This document shows, piece by piece, positions 35,057 through 42,884 of a stretch of DNA of 64,000 nucleotides. Origin of the DNA: Cohnella sp. CFH 77786 (GTDB lineage Bacteria; Bacillota; Bacilli; Paenibacillales; Paenibacillaceae); NCBI RefSeq assembly GCF_019400745.1, contig NZ_WJIB01000001.1:496001-560000 (forward strand), in the 5' to 3' direction. The position numbers and the translations under genes are program-made. The first letter of the stretch is position 1, and every line of letters begins with the position of its first letter. The notes below the pieces were generated by a model. That model was given only the letters and a program-made list of their open reading frames with translations. It ran no database searches and had not been told where the DNA came from.

Positions 35057-36991
35057 TCAGTCCTCCGGCGGCTGCTCGATCGTCATCCCGGGCACATGCC
35101 GCTTGCCCATCTGCTTCCGCTTCTTGCGGTTTTCCACGGTATCGAACACGATGTCCATGTCGTAATCCTCGCCGGGATACAGCTTCTCCCGCTCGATATA
35201 ACGGCGGATCCGTTTATGGTTGATCGTGATCTTCTCCTTCTGGATTTGCACGACCGCGTTGCCCCGCTCGTCCGGGAGCCGGTACAGGACGCCGGTCCGG
35301 CGCAGATGGGGGATGAACACGACATCGCCGACCTCGAACGGCGGCTGCTCCGCGGCTTCCGGCGCCGCCTTCTCCCGCCTGCCCTCGAACCGCTTCGCTT
35401 CCGGCTTCGGAACTTCCGGCTTAGCGGCCGGAATCTGCGCGGCCGGCGCAGACGCGCCGCCTTGCTTCAGGCTGCCGGCAATGACGCGCGCGCGCTCGAC
35501 GATGGCGGGCGAGATGCCGAGCTTGGCCGCGATCACGAAGGCGTAACTGTTTCCCGCTTCTCCCATGTCCAGCCGGTACAGCGGCTGCAGCGTCTCCTCG
35601 TCGAATGCCATGCGCGCGTTGCGGAATCCGGGCGTCACCCGGGCGTACTCCTTGATCTCATTGAAATGCGTCGTAGCGAGCACGACGGATCCGCGCCGGA
35701 ACAACTCCTCCAGCACGGCGATGGACAAGCCGACGCCTTCTCCCGGGTCGGTTCCGGTCGCGAGTTCGTCCATCAGCACGAGCGTGCCCGCGTCCGCCAC
35801 GCTTAGAATATCAATGACGTTGCGCATATGGGCGGAGAACGTGCTGAGAGAAGCGTCCATGCTCTGGTCGTCCCCGATATCCGCTTCGACCGCCCGGAAC
35901 GCCGCCAGGGTACTGCCCTCGCCGGCCGGAACGAGCAGGCCGGACTGCGCCATCAGCGTCAGCAGGCCTACCGTTTTCAGGGAAACGGTCTTGCCTCCCG
36001 TATTCGGTCCCGTAATGAGAAGCGAACGGTACTCGCCGCCGACTTCGATGTCCAGCGGCACCGGCTTGCCGGCGAGGAACGGATGCCGTGCCTGCCGGAG
36101 CCGGATGACGCCCTCCCCGTTCATCGGCACCGCCGCAGCGCCGATCGCCATCGCCCACCTGGCCTTGGCCAGCAGGAAATCGTAGTGTCCTGCCGCCTCC
36201 ACGTTGACCGCAAGCTCATGGGCGTAAGATTCCGCGACCCCGGTGAGCTCCGCCAGCACCTGCGTTTCTTCCCGGGTTTCCTCCGTTCGCAGCATCGACA
36301 GCTCCATCTGCAGGCCGGCCACCTCGGACGGCTCGACGAAGACGGTCTGGCCGCTCGACGATTCATCCAGCACGACGCCGGAAATCCGTTTGCGCAGTTC
36401 CTTCTTCACCGGCAGCACGTAACGCCCGTTCCGCTGGCTGACCAGCCGCTCCTGCAGGATGTCCGCGTGCCGGGAAAGCAGCCCGTCCAGCTTCTTCTGC
36501 AGACGTTCGTCCGCGACCCGAATCTTCTTCCGGATCTTGTGCAGCTCGTTGCTGGCGGAATCGAGAATCCTGCCCCTGTCGATGCACAACTCGATCGCTT
36601 CCTTCAGCCGGGACAGGTCGTACATCGAAGCGGCGTAACCCGCGACGGCGGGCGCCTCCGCGCCCTTGGAAGCCATGTACTGCCGCAGCTGCCCGCAGCT
36701 CCGCGCGAATTGGGCGAGACAGCCGAAATCCGTCTCCGACAGCACGTACCCGGTGCCGAGCAGCGCCATCACGCTCTCCATCCCTTCCAGCGAAGGCAGC
36801 GGCGGATGGCCGCCTTTGCTCATCAGCAGGCGCGCTTCTTCCGTTTCCTGCAATCTCCGTTCGATCACGCGCAAATCCGTCAGCGGGCGAAGCTCTTCCG
36901 CAAGCTTGCGCCCGGCATACGTAGCGGTATAACCGACGACGGTGTCCACGACGCGGCGGTATTCCAATTTATTCAACGAATGGGTTCTCAA
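35057..36991 (-). CDS. MutS2-type ATPase lacking the Smr nuclease domain
   Basis: This 644-residue MutS2-like protein has the core and lever region (LLSRHADILQERLVSQRNGRYVLPV), Walker A ITGPNTGGKTVSLKT, DDQSMDASLSTFSAHMRN and Walker B LVLMDELATGTDPGEG. A KOW-like segment (FEVGDVVFIPHLRRTGVLYRL) follows, and the protein then ends with an unfamiliar basic tail (YPGEDYDMDIVFDTVENRKKRKQMGKR). Bacterial MutS2 is usually ~785 residues with a C-terminal Smr endonuclease. That is absent here, and no Smr sequence lies downstream. It should still bind and sense branched DNA or collided ribosomes, but cannot cut by Smr. GGAGG favours the TTG start at 36991; ATG at 37006 is the alternative. A structured leader with a terminator precedes it. 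Confidence 0.85.
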   Translation of the reverse strand: MRTHSLNKLEYRRVVDTVVGYTATYAGRKLAEELRPLTDLRVIERRLQETEEARLLMSKGGHPPLPSLEGMESVMALLGTGYVLSETDFGCLAQFARSCGQLRQYMASKGAEAPAVAGYAASMYDLSRLKEAIELCIDRGRILDSASNELHKIRKKIRVADERLQKKLDGLLSRHADILQERLVSQRNGRYVLPVKKELRKRISGVVLDESSSGQTVFVEPSEVAGLQMELSMLRTEETREETQVLAELTGVAESYAHELAVNVEAAGHYDFLLAKARWAMAIGAAAVPMNGEGVIRLRQARHPFLAGKPVPLDIEVGGEYRSLLITGPNTGGKTVSLKTVGLLTLMAQSGLLVPAGEGSTLAAFRAVEADIGDDQSMDASLSTFSAHMRNVIDILSVADAGTLVLMDELATGTDPGEGVGLSIAVLEELFRRGSVVLATTHFNEIKEYARVTPGFRNARMAFDEETLQPLYRLDMGEAGNSYAFVIAAKLGISPAIVERARVIAGSLKQGGASAPAAQIPAAKPEVPKPEAKRFEGRREKAAPEAAEQPPFEVGDVVFIPHLRRTGVLYRLPDERGNAVVQIQKEKITINHKRIRRYIEREKLYPGEDYDMDIVFDTVENRKKRKQMGKRHVPGMTIEQPPED

Positions 36992-37028
36992 AGGGGATTC
37001 CTCCATCGATATCGGGTGATGTTGACGC

Positions 37029-37056
37029 AAAAAAGCCGTGCCCGAATGAGCACGGC
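37029..37056 (-). terminator. Intrinsic terminator in the leader of the MutS2-like gene
   Basis: GCCGTGC (37035-37041) pairs with GCACGGC (37050-37056) around an 8-nt loop. Six T residues follow on the minus strand. It lies ~38 bp upstream of the start codon at 36991, so full-length mRNA must read through it. Confidence 0.85.
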
Positions 37057-37255
37057 CGATCTTCCTTATCGAACGCTTACGTTCGTCAGGTCGGTCTTCC
37101 GGTTCTGTTCTGGCCATTCCCACGCTTCCCGGAGGTACGACGAACAGAACCGGCGCATCCTGCGCGGCTGCCCTGTCTACCCGTGTAAGAAGCCGTATGG
37201 AGTTGATCAGATCAGAACCAATACCAACATCAAAATTTCCCCTGTCGAATGGATT
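37029..37255 (-). ncRNA. Structured leader RNA or small RNA upstream of the MutS2-like gene
   Basis: The transcript expected from the promoter at 37262-37291 is ~225 nt long and ends at an intrinsic terminator. It contains several strong hairpins: GCGC(AGGAU)GCGC; a 12-bp perfect stem CCGGTTCTGTTC (37153-37142 on this strand) with GAACAGAACCGG (37110-37099); CGAACG(UAA)CGTTCG; and the terminator stem. No ORF fits. I tested from memory the signature motifs of T-box, S-box, purine, TPP, FMN, lysine, glycine, cobalamin, c-di-GMP, guanidine and ZTP RNAs, as well as SRP and RNase P RNA, and saw none. It may be a transcription attenuator of the MutS2-like gene, or a free small RNA. Confidence 0.6.
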
Positions 37256-37261
37256 GCTTTT

Positions 37262-37291
37262 ATCATATGCGAGCGGAGCCCGGGGCGTCAA
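37262..37291 (-). promoter_or_regulatory. Promoter of the structured leader / MutS2-like gene
   Basis: -35 TTGACG (37291-37286), 18-bp spacer, -10 TATGAT (37267-37262) on the minus strand. It predicts a start near 37255, giving a leader of more than 260 nt before the start codon. Confidence 0.7.
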
Positions 37292-37339
37292 GATTCGATT
37301 CGCAAGATGCAGACCCGCGATGAAGACGTCAAGAAACCG

Positions 37340-37369
37340 TTGACAAGATCCATGTACTATGCGCATAAT
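37340..37369 (+). promoter_or_regulatory. Promoter of the GntR-ABC operon
   Basis: -35 TTGACA (37340-37345), 18-bp spacer, -10 CATAAT (37364-37369). GTACTA (37354-37359) and TAGTAC (37393-37398) form a widely spaced inverted pair flanking the -10 and start region, a plausible site for autorepression by the YtrA-type regulator encoded next. Confidence 0.65.
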
Positions 37370-37427
37370 ACAACCATTGTGTATGAACCACTTAGTACAC
37401 ACACTCACCGGAGGTGAATCACTACGC

Positions 37428-37847
37428 ATGAACGATTCTGGCGAATCGTCAACGTCCGTCCCAGCCTTTAACAACCGGGACCCGGTTTATTTGCAGGTCG
37501 TCCGGCATTTCAAGGTGGACATCGCGACGGGCAAGCTCAAGGCCGGGCAAACGATCCCCTCCCGCCGGGAGTTGGCCGCGCGTATGAACATCAATCCCAA
37601 CACCGCCCAGAAAGCATATAAGGAAATGGAGGACCAAGGTTTGATCGTGACCGAAGGAAACGCCCCCAGCAAAGTGACGTCAGACGAGCGCGTTCTCGGC
37701 GCCGTCAAGGACGAGCTCGTCGCGGAATCGGTAGCCGCGTTCGTCGCTTCCGTCCGCGGAATCGGGTTGCCGTCGGAGGATTTGCTCCGGATCGTCAAAC
37801 GGGCTTACGAAGCCGTAATGTCGGGAGATAAGGAGGGGCAGCCATGA
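37428..37847 (+). CDS. GntR-family regulator, YtrA subfamily
   Basis: This 139-residue protein has an N-terminal GntR winged helix at residues ~18-85 (PVYLQVVRHFKVDIATGKLK, then PSRRELAARMNINPNTAQKAYKEMEDQGLI) and only a short helical C-terminus. That is the YtrA layout, in which such regulators repress an ABC transporter operon they head, often in response to cell-wall-active agents. The start at 37428 has GGAGGTGA at suitable spacing. The stop overlaps the ATPase start by 4 bp. Confidence 0.92.
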   Translation: MNDSGESSTSVPAFNNRDPVYLQVVRHFKVDIATGKLKAGQTIPSRRELAARMNINPNTAQKAYKEMEDQGLIVTEGNAPSKVTSDERVLGAVKDELVAESVAAFVASVRGIGLPSEDLLRIVKRAYEAVMSGDKEGQP

Positions 37848-38533
37848 TCGAAGCGGTAAGGGCCACGAAGAAATTCGGGAGGAAAACCGTGCTGCGAAAC
37901 CTCTCCATGACAGCCGAGAAAGGACAGATCACCTGCCTGATCGGCATCAACGGGGCCGGGAAGTCGACGCTGCTCAAAGCCATCATGGGCCTGACCCCCT
38001 TAAGCGGTGGCCAGATCCGGATCGACGGGGCGCCGATCGGCAAAGCCGTCTACGAGAAAGTCGCGTTCGTGCCGGACACGCTCCCCATGCCGCCTTCCAT
38101 GACCGTGGCGGACAGTCTCCAATTCATGGGCGATTATTATTCCAACTGGAATGCCAAACGCGCTTCGGACCTGCTCGTCTTCTTTCGTTTGAACGTATCC
38201 GACCGGATCTCCTCATTGTCCAAAGGCAACGCGGCCAAGCTGAACCTGCTGCACGGCTTGTCGCTGGACACCGACTACGTGTTGATGGACGAACCTTTCT
38301 CGGGCATCGACCTGTTCAGCCGGGAGCAGATCGCGTCCGTTTTCACGAGCGATTTGATCGAGGGCCGCGGCGTCATTCTGACCACGCACGAGATCGGAGA
38401 GATCGAGCATCTGATCGACAAAGCGGTGCTGCTGGACCAGGGCGAAGTGCGGCGGGAATTCATGTGCGAGGAAATGAGGATGGCGGAAGGCAAATCCGTG
38501 ATCGACGTCATGAGGGAGGTGTACCGGGCATGA
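37844..38533 (+). CDS. ABC transporter ATP-binding protein
   Basis: This 229-residue ATPase has Walker A GINGAGKST at residues 35-43, Walker B DYVLMDEP near residue 145, D-loop SGID and H-loop TTHE. The signature motif is SLSKGNAAKL rather than LSGGQ, a variant seen in YtrB/YhcH-type transporters. It belongs to the drug- or lantibiotic-type ABC-2 exporter group. It couples with the membrane protein that starts inside its stop codon (ATGA). Confidence 0.93.
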   Translation: MIEAVRATKKFGRKTVLRNLSMTAEKGQITCLIGINGAGKSTLLKAIMGLTPLSGGQIRIDGAPIGKAVYEKVAFVPDTLPMPPSMTVADSLQFMGDYYSNWNAKRASDLLVFFRLNVSDRISSLSKGNAAKLNLLHGLSLDTDYVLMDEPFSGIDLFSREQIASVFTSDLIEGRGVILTTHEIGEIEHLIDKAVLLDQGEVRREFMCEEMRMAEGKSVIDVMREVYRA

Positions 38534-39369
38534 ACCGTTACTTGAAGCTGGTCGTCATGGAGCTGCACCGATTTTGGAAAATTTACGCCGCGCTCATGCT
38601 CCTCACGTTCCTCTCGCAATTCGGGGGATTGTTCCTGACTCTGAGAAGCTACCTGACCGAAGTCAAAGGCCGGATGTACGCGGAGTCCTTATACGATTAT
38701 GCGGCTTATGCGGAGAAACACGGCCCGGAAAGCTTCTACACCATGACGAGCAGGATGGAACCATGGTTCACGGCTCCCGTACTCCTCTGCATCGCCGCCC
38801 TGCTGTTCTATGTGTTTATGATCTGGTACCGCGATTGGTTCGGCAAAAACCCGTTCGTTTACCGGATGCTCATGCTGCCGACGTCACGGATGAACCTGTA
38901 CTGGGCAAAGCTGACGGCCATCATGGTGTTCGTTCTCGGCTTGGTGGGCTGGCAATTGGTCCTCTTTCCGCTGCACATGGCGCTGTACCGGAGCATGCTG
39001 CCCGCGGAGCTGGCCGTGACGCAATCCGTGGAATCGTTCATCCATCATCATTCCGTCTTCCAAACACTCATTCCGCAAACCTTCACGGAGTTCGTTCTCT
39101 ATTACGGTGCGGGTCTCATGACGGTCACCGTCCTGTTCACCTCCGTCCTGATCGAGAGGAGCTACCGGTTCAAGGGAATTGCCGGAGGCTTGGTCTACGC
39201 CGCGGCCTCGCTTTTCGCGATGCTTGCCCCCCAGTTGGTCAACGACGGCATCGGCTTCGAACTGTACCCGTGGGAGACGTTCCTGCTGCTGGTCGTCATC
39301 GGCGCGGTGTTGCTCGCGCTGTCCCTGGGGATCAGCCGATACTTGCTCATTCGCAAAATTACGGTGTAA
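38530..39369 (+). CDS. ABC-2-type membrane protein, six predicted TM segments
   Basis: This 279-residue protein has six hydrophobic segments, at roughly residues 15-38, 75-100, 122-146, 188-210, 214-234 and 246-270, with a ~40-residue extracellular loop after the first. This is the layout of a YtrC/YtrD-like ABC-2 permease. The long frame that begins at 38464 is rejected because the ATG at 38530 overlaps the ATPase stop. It probably pairs with the preceding ATPase to move a cell-envelope compound, or to sense one. Confidence 0.85.
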   Translation: MNRYLKLVVMELHRFWKIYAALMLLTFLSQFGGLFLTLRSYLTEVKGRMYAESLYDYAAYAEKHGPESFYTMTSRMEPWFTAPVLLCIAALLFYVFMIWYRDWFGKNPFVYRMLMLPTSRMNLYWAKLTAIMVFVLGLVGWQLVLFPLHMALYRSMLPAELAVTQSVESFIHHHSVFQTLIPQTFTEFVLYYGAGLMTVTVLFTSVLIERSYRFKGIAGGLVYAAASLFAMLAPQLVNDGIGFELYPWETFLLLVVIGAVLLALSLGISRYLLIRKITV

Positions 39370-39381
39370 GGAGGAGCTTCC

Positions 39382-40656
39382 TTGAAACGAAAACGATATT
39401 GGGCATCGGGCCTTCTTGCAGCATTCATCATTCTCTCTATTGGAATCTACTATATACAGGCTGCCTCCTCCCATTTGCCCCAGTTCCGGTTAGCCGCTCT
39501 GGAAGGCAACGAAGCCGAAGCGGAAGGCCTCGTTCTGTCCGCGTATTACAATCACGATGCATTGGGCGAACAGGCGGAAATCACAGCCTCGGGAACGCGG
39601 TACGAAAGCGAGCGCCCGTTCCTGGATCGCGTTGGAGATCTGGAGGGATGGATGGGGAGCGTTCAGCCCATCGGCCGGCTGACCCTCCAATATCCGAGAT
39701 TCATGCGAGGACGCGCTTTCGCGGAATACCTGGATGACGAAGCCTGGGTCATCCGGGCCGAACTTGAGCCGGAATACGGAGTCGATCTCTTGAAACCGAG
39801 CTATCGGTTTCGGATCGATATGCTCGACAAAAAGACCGGCAAAAGCCGCTCCTTCCGGGCGGATCTCCCGGAATCGAAATTCGACAGCAAAAGTATCATC
39901 GACTTGCAGCGATTCGGAACCACAATCAAAGCGGCTGTTCAATACGAAGTCATCGGGATGGACGGCCGGCGCCGCGAATCCGAGATCCGGATCTACGATA
40001 TCGATCTGAATGAAGAAAAAATCACGGGCAGCGCCAAAGTCGACTTCGGAACCTCGGCGGGGGATGGACGGGAAATCCGGATCTTCAGGGTCTTCGAATA
40101 CCACTGGACGAAGCCGAGCGACAGTCTGGCGCTTGAGGTATCCGTCATGGACGTTTCGGATTTGGAAAGCAAAGACGGAACCTCGGGCGGCATCGCAAAC
40201 CAAAACGCAACGGCGGTCCGACAACCGGTCATGGCGGAGCATCGGTTGGTGATTTACCATTACGGAACGGGAGAAGTCAAGCAGACTTCGCTGCCCCTCT
40301 CCTTGCCGGACGCAAGCCAGAATCTATTTCGCACCGGGCCCGTCGTCCTCTGGACCCGAAGCGACGGCCAAGCGCTTGATCTCAAGGGCTACCGCGCTTC
40401 CGACGCAGCGCTCGCGTTCGAGAAGAAGCTAACGGCGCGCGTACTCGGAGCGGAATCGATCGGCCAAACGGCCATTGGACCTGACAGGCTTTATCTGGCG
40501 CTCACCGCGTCCGGCACGCCGGAGGTCGCCGCCGTCGATCCGGCGGACGGGCACCTCGCATTCCGCGGCGCCGTCACGATCGACGGGGTCGATGAAAATG
40601 AGAAGAAGCGCTTGCTGTCCAGCATCGGGGTCTCGTCGATTTCCGTCCGCAGCTAG
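39382..40656 (+). CDS. Secreted or membrane-anchored protein of the GntR-ABC operon
   Basis: This 424-residue protein has an N-terminal signal anchor (residues ~7-27, no lipobox Cys). The rest is a beta-rich extracytoplasmic domain with repeated short blocks such as TGKSRSFRADLPESKF, TGEVKQTSLPLSLPD and IGQTAIGPDRLYLALTASGT, suggesting a degenerate beta-propeller. It starts 12 bp after the permease with GGAGG, and a terminator follows, so it completes the operon. It may act as an extracellular partner of the transporter. No family name can be given. Confidence 0.7.
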   Translation: MKRKRYWASGLLAAFIILSIGIYYIQAASSHLPQFRLAALEGNEAEAEGLVLSAYYNHDALGEQAEITASGTRYESERPFLDRVGDLEGWMGSVQPIGRLTLQYPRFMRGRAFAEYLDDEAWVIRAELEPEYGVDLLKPSYRFRIDMLDKKTGKSRSFRADLPESKFDSKSIIDLQRFGTTIKAAVQYEVIGMDGRRRESEIRIYDIDLNEEKITGSAKVDFGTSAGDGREIRIFRVFEYHWTKPSDSLALEVSVMDVSDLESKDGTSGGIANQNATAVRQPVMAEHRLVIYHYGTGEVKQTSLPLSLPDASQNLFRTGPVVLWTRSDGQALDLKGYRASDAALAFEKKLTARVLGAESIGQTAIGPDRLYLALTASGTPEVAAVDPADGHLAFRGAVTIDGVDENEKKRLLSSIGVSSISVRS

Positions 40657-40761
40657 CTTGCCGCAATCGAAGCAGGACCAAGCGCAATTTCAAGGGCTTG
40701 TTCCCCTTAGGTTCCAGAAATGATCCCCGAAAGGACAAGGGACGCATTGCCAAGCGCACGG

Positions 40762-40793
40762 AAGTGACGGGCTCCTCTAGGAGCCTGTCACTT
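40762..40793. terminator. Bidirectional terminator overlapping the yqxA-like stop
   Basis: AAGTGAC-GGCTCC (40762-40775) pairs with GGAGCC-GTCACTT (40780-40793) in a near-perfect stem with a 4-nt loop. The convergent YqxA-like gene stops at 40777, inside the hairpin. It would serve both converging units. Confidence 0.75.
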
Positions 40794-41163
40794 TGTCGAA
40801 TAGAGAAACGACGAACTTGATGCCGCCGCTCGAGAGGCTGTGCAGCGCTTCGGCCGTCGCTGCCGACACGCGGTCGACCAACGGCTTGCTGTCGTTGCGG
40901 GGGATGGCGAGGTCCGCGTCCTCCCTCACCCCATCTTGTACGGTATGATTTTGCGAGGAGTGGCCGCGGCCGGAATTGCGGGGCGGCAGCGTCCAAACGT
41001 CCCCCTCCGCGTCCGGTTGGTCCGTGCTCTGCACGGTCGCCTCCGGCGGGTCCATCGGCCCGTACACCCGCTTCATGCCGCTCGAGGACAGCTCCATGCC
41101 GTACAGAACGGCAAACCCCACGATCCCGGCCAGCAGAAGCAATTTCAGCGAATCCTTCGCCAT
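40777..41163 (-). CDS. YqxA-like membrane protein (DUF3679)
   Basis: This 128-residue protein has an N-terminal transmembrane helix (LKLLLLAGIVGFAVLYGMEL, residues ~6-25) and a soluble tail ending in STATAEALHSL-like and FVVSLFDKVTGS sequence. Its size and position directly after spoIIP match YqxA of Bacillus, which lies between spoIIP and lepA. A sporulation role is likely by position only. The start at 41163 has a GGGGGAAGGA ribosome site; a 47-residue longer frame overlaps the end of spoIIP and is rejected. Confidence 0.75.
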   Translation of the reverse strand: MAKDSLKLLLLAGIVGFAVLYGMELSSSGMKRVYGPMDPPEATVQSTDQPDAEGDVWTLPPRNSGRGHSSQNHTVQDGVREDADLAIPRNDSKPLVDRVSAATAEALHSLSSGGIKFVVSLFDKVTGS

Positions 41164-41189
41164 TTTCCTTCCCCCTTGATCGTGTATCG

Positions 41190-42449
41190 TCAACTTTTGC
41201 CGGTTCCGCCGGCGGCGGCTTTGCCGTCCACCTTCTCGGCATCCTGGCTCTCCCAATACAGATCCGCGATCGCTTCCGCCAGCACGTCGGCGGTCCGGTA
41301 GCATTCCTCCAGCGTATTCTCGATCCCGCCGATCTCGATCAGCACGCTGTCCGGGGAAATCGACTGGTTGTATTCCCCGTTCCCGTTCGCCGCGGTTTTC
41401 CCCCAGATGCCGCGCGACAGGCCGGGATAGTTCTTCTCCAGCCTCTCGTGGATCCGGCTGGCGAATTGCTCGTTTTCTTTCCAGTTCGGGTTACGGTGCC
41501 CGATGATGAAATAAACCTGGGCGTAATCGACCCCGCGGATCGTCGCCGTCGTTTTGCCGCGGCGCTGGGAATCCCGGTGAATGTCGAAGAAATATTTGAG
41601 GTTCTTGTTGCCGGCCAGCGCCTGGCGGACGGTTTGCAGCGAATATTTGTAGGACAAATTCCAGTTGTAAGCCTTGACGGAGGACGCATAGTCCTTCGAA
41701 GACTGGGAGGCGCCTACGCCCCTTGCTTCGAGCTGCCGGGCCAGCCGCTGGCCGACGAGCGTGACGTTGATTTTGTCGTCGTTCGGATCCTTCGTGCCCG
41801 GCTTCAGCTCCGGCAGCCAGGATTCCCGGTTGTGGCTGTGGTAGATGAACACCACCTTGTCGCTGCCCGTATCGTGCTGAACCGATGACGGAGTGCGGGG
41901 CGACGACGCCGAAGGCTCCGAAGGCGCAGGCTCGGACTCCGGCTCCGGATCCCGCCCGGGATCGCCGGAAGACGGAGCGGCTTGTCCTCCGCCGTGTTCC
42001 TCCTCAATCGGACCGAGGTCTTCCGGGGCTTCGTCCCCGCCGCCCGATCCAGGACGAAGAAGAACGGACCGGTCCGGGTTCATGCCCGGCATTTCGCGCG
42101 CGAGCAGGCTCTTGGGATCGTTCGGGTTCAAGTCGGTCAGAAACCGCACCAGAAACGCCGCCAGCTTGCCGGTCTGAAAGGGGGACGTCCCCGGGTCCCC
42201 GGTCATATGGGGCAGCTCCATGCCGAGAAGCGATTCGAAGAAACGCCCGGACACGGAAGCCGCGAAGCCCTTCATCGATTGGACGGGCGAGACGGCAAAC
42301 GATTTCTGCAGCATCCCGGCCAATCCGAGCATGACGAATACCGCCATGGAGCATAGGCTGAGGACGAAATAGGCGCGGCCGGTAGAGAGAACTTTCCGGA
42401 AACGAAGCTGGGCATGCTGCCAGGAGATCCGGAACGGGGTACGATTCAT
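41190..42449 (-). CDS. spoIIP: Stage II sporulation protein P (cell-wall amidase/endopeptidase)
   Basis: SpoIIP, with SpoIID and SpoIIM, degrades peptidoglycan during forespore engulfment. The 419-residue protein has an N-terminal membrane anchor (residues ~20-45), a Pro/Glu-rich linker (~165-190) and the amidase domain. The zinc-ligand regions VFIYHSHNRESW (~200), YFFDIHRDS (~285) and LIEIGGIENTLEECYRTADVLAEAI (~365-390) are visible. Strong AGGAGGAGG precedes the start. A 15-residue G/C homopolymer lies 27 bp ahead of the start codon. In Bacillus gpr is directly upstream; here it is 10 kb away. Confidence 0.95.
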   Translation of the reverse strand: MNRTPFRISWQHAQLRFRKVLSTGRAYFVLSLCSMAVFVMLGLAGMLQKSFAVSPVQSMKGFAASVSGRFFESLLGMELPHMTGDPGTSPFQTGKLAAFLVRFLTDLNPNDPKSLLAREMPGMNPDRSVLLRPGSGGGDEAPEDLGPIEEEHGGGQAAPSSGDPGRDPEPESEPAPSEPSASSPRTPSSVQHDTGSDKVVFIYHSHNRESWLPELKPGTKDPNDDKINVTLVGQRLARQLEARGVGASQSSKDYASSVKAYNWNLSYKYSLQTVRQALAGNKNLKYFFDIHRDSQRRGKTTATIRGVDYAQVYFIIGHRNPNWKENEQFASRIHERLEKNYPGLSRGIWGKTAANGNGEYNQSISPDSVLIEIGGIENTLEECYRTADVLAEAIADLYWESQDAEKVDGKAAAGGTGKS

Positions 42450-42475
42450 GTCTCCTCCTCCTGTCCGGTCCCACC

Positions 42476-42490
42476 GGGGGGGGGGGGGGG
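42476..42490. repeat. Homopolymer of 15 G (poly-C in the spoIIP 5' leader)
   Basis: Fifteen consecutive G residues are on the + strand. On the coding strand of spoIIP this is a poly-C run 27 bp upstream of the ATG, just before the ribosome site. Tracts of this length are prone to slippage in vivo and also to sequencing error. Confidence 0.9.
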
Positions 42491-42844
42491 ACGGCTCTCT
42501 GTGCGTACAGGTATTGAATCATATGAGAATAGCAAATCGGTTAGAACAAAGGTCGAAAGTTTTATAGAGTCCGCGACAGGCCGAAAGCAAAATAAACGAC
42601 CTCGTCGTCCTCCTGAAGCAAGAGTTCCCGCTAAGAGCTTTCATACAATTCGTCTTCTCATTCCGAACTTTGTTAGGGGCACTAAGCGCTGAAATGCATT
42701 TATTCTAAGCCAAAACTTCATTTTTCCGACGAAACGGGCTCTGCTAATTGCATTAGGGCTTTTATTCATCGAATTCTATTGCAAATAACAAATAATAACT
42801 GCATTTTGGCCCTAGTCGTTTTGTGCGAAATGGGTCAGCCGCAG
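42491..42844. other. AT-richer gap upstream of spoIIP with faint repeats
   Basis: This 354-bp stretch has no ORF that I can support. It is noticeably AT-rich against its surroundings. Faint repeats are visible: CGCT at 42629 and 42687 each precede a run ending in GGGC, and TGCATT recurs at 42695, 42749 and 42800 (54 and 51 bp apart). It may be a decayed relative of the 51-bp arrays. Confidence 0.4.
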
Positions 42845-42884
42845 AAAAAAAGGGACGAAGCGGCTGGAAATCCCGCTTAGTCCC
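42845..42884 (-). terminator. Terminator of the molybdenum hydroxylase operon
   Basis: GGGAC-AAGCGG pairs with CCGCTT-GTCCC around a ~9-nt loop. Seven T residues follow on the minus strand. The stop codon of the 2Fe-2S subunit (42877-42879) lies inside the 3' half of the hairpin. Confidence 0.85.

Noticed and set aside
37029..37255. T-box riboswitch upstream of the MutS2-like gene
   Set aside because: The conserved GGTGGNACCGCG motif is not present, and the downstream gene is not a synthetase, amino-acid biosynthetic or transport gene.
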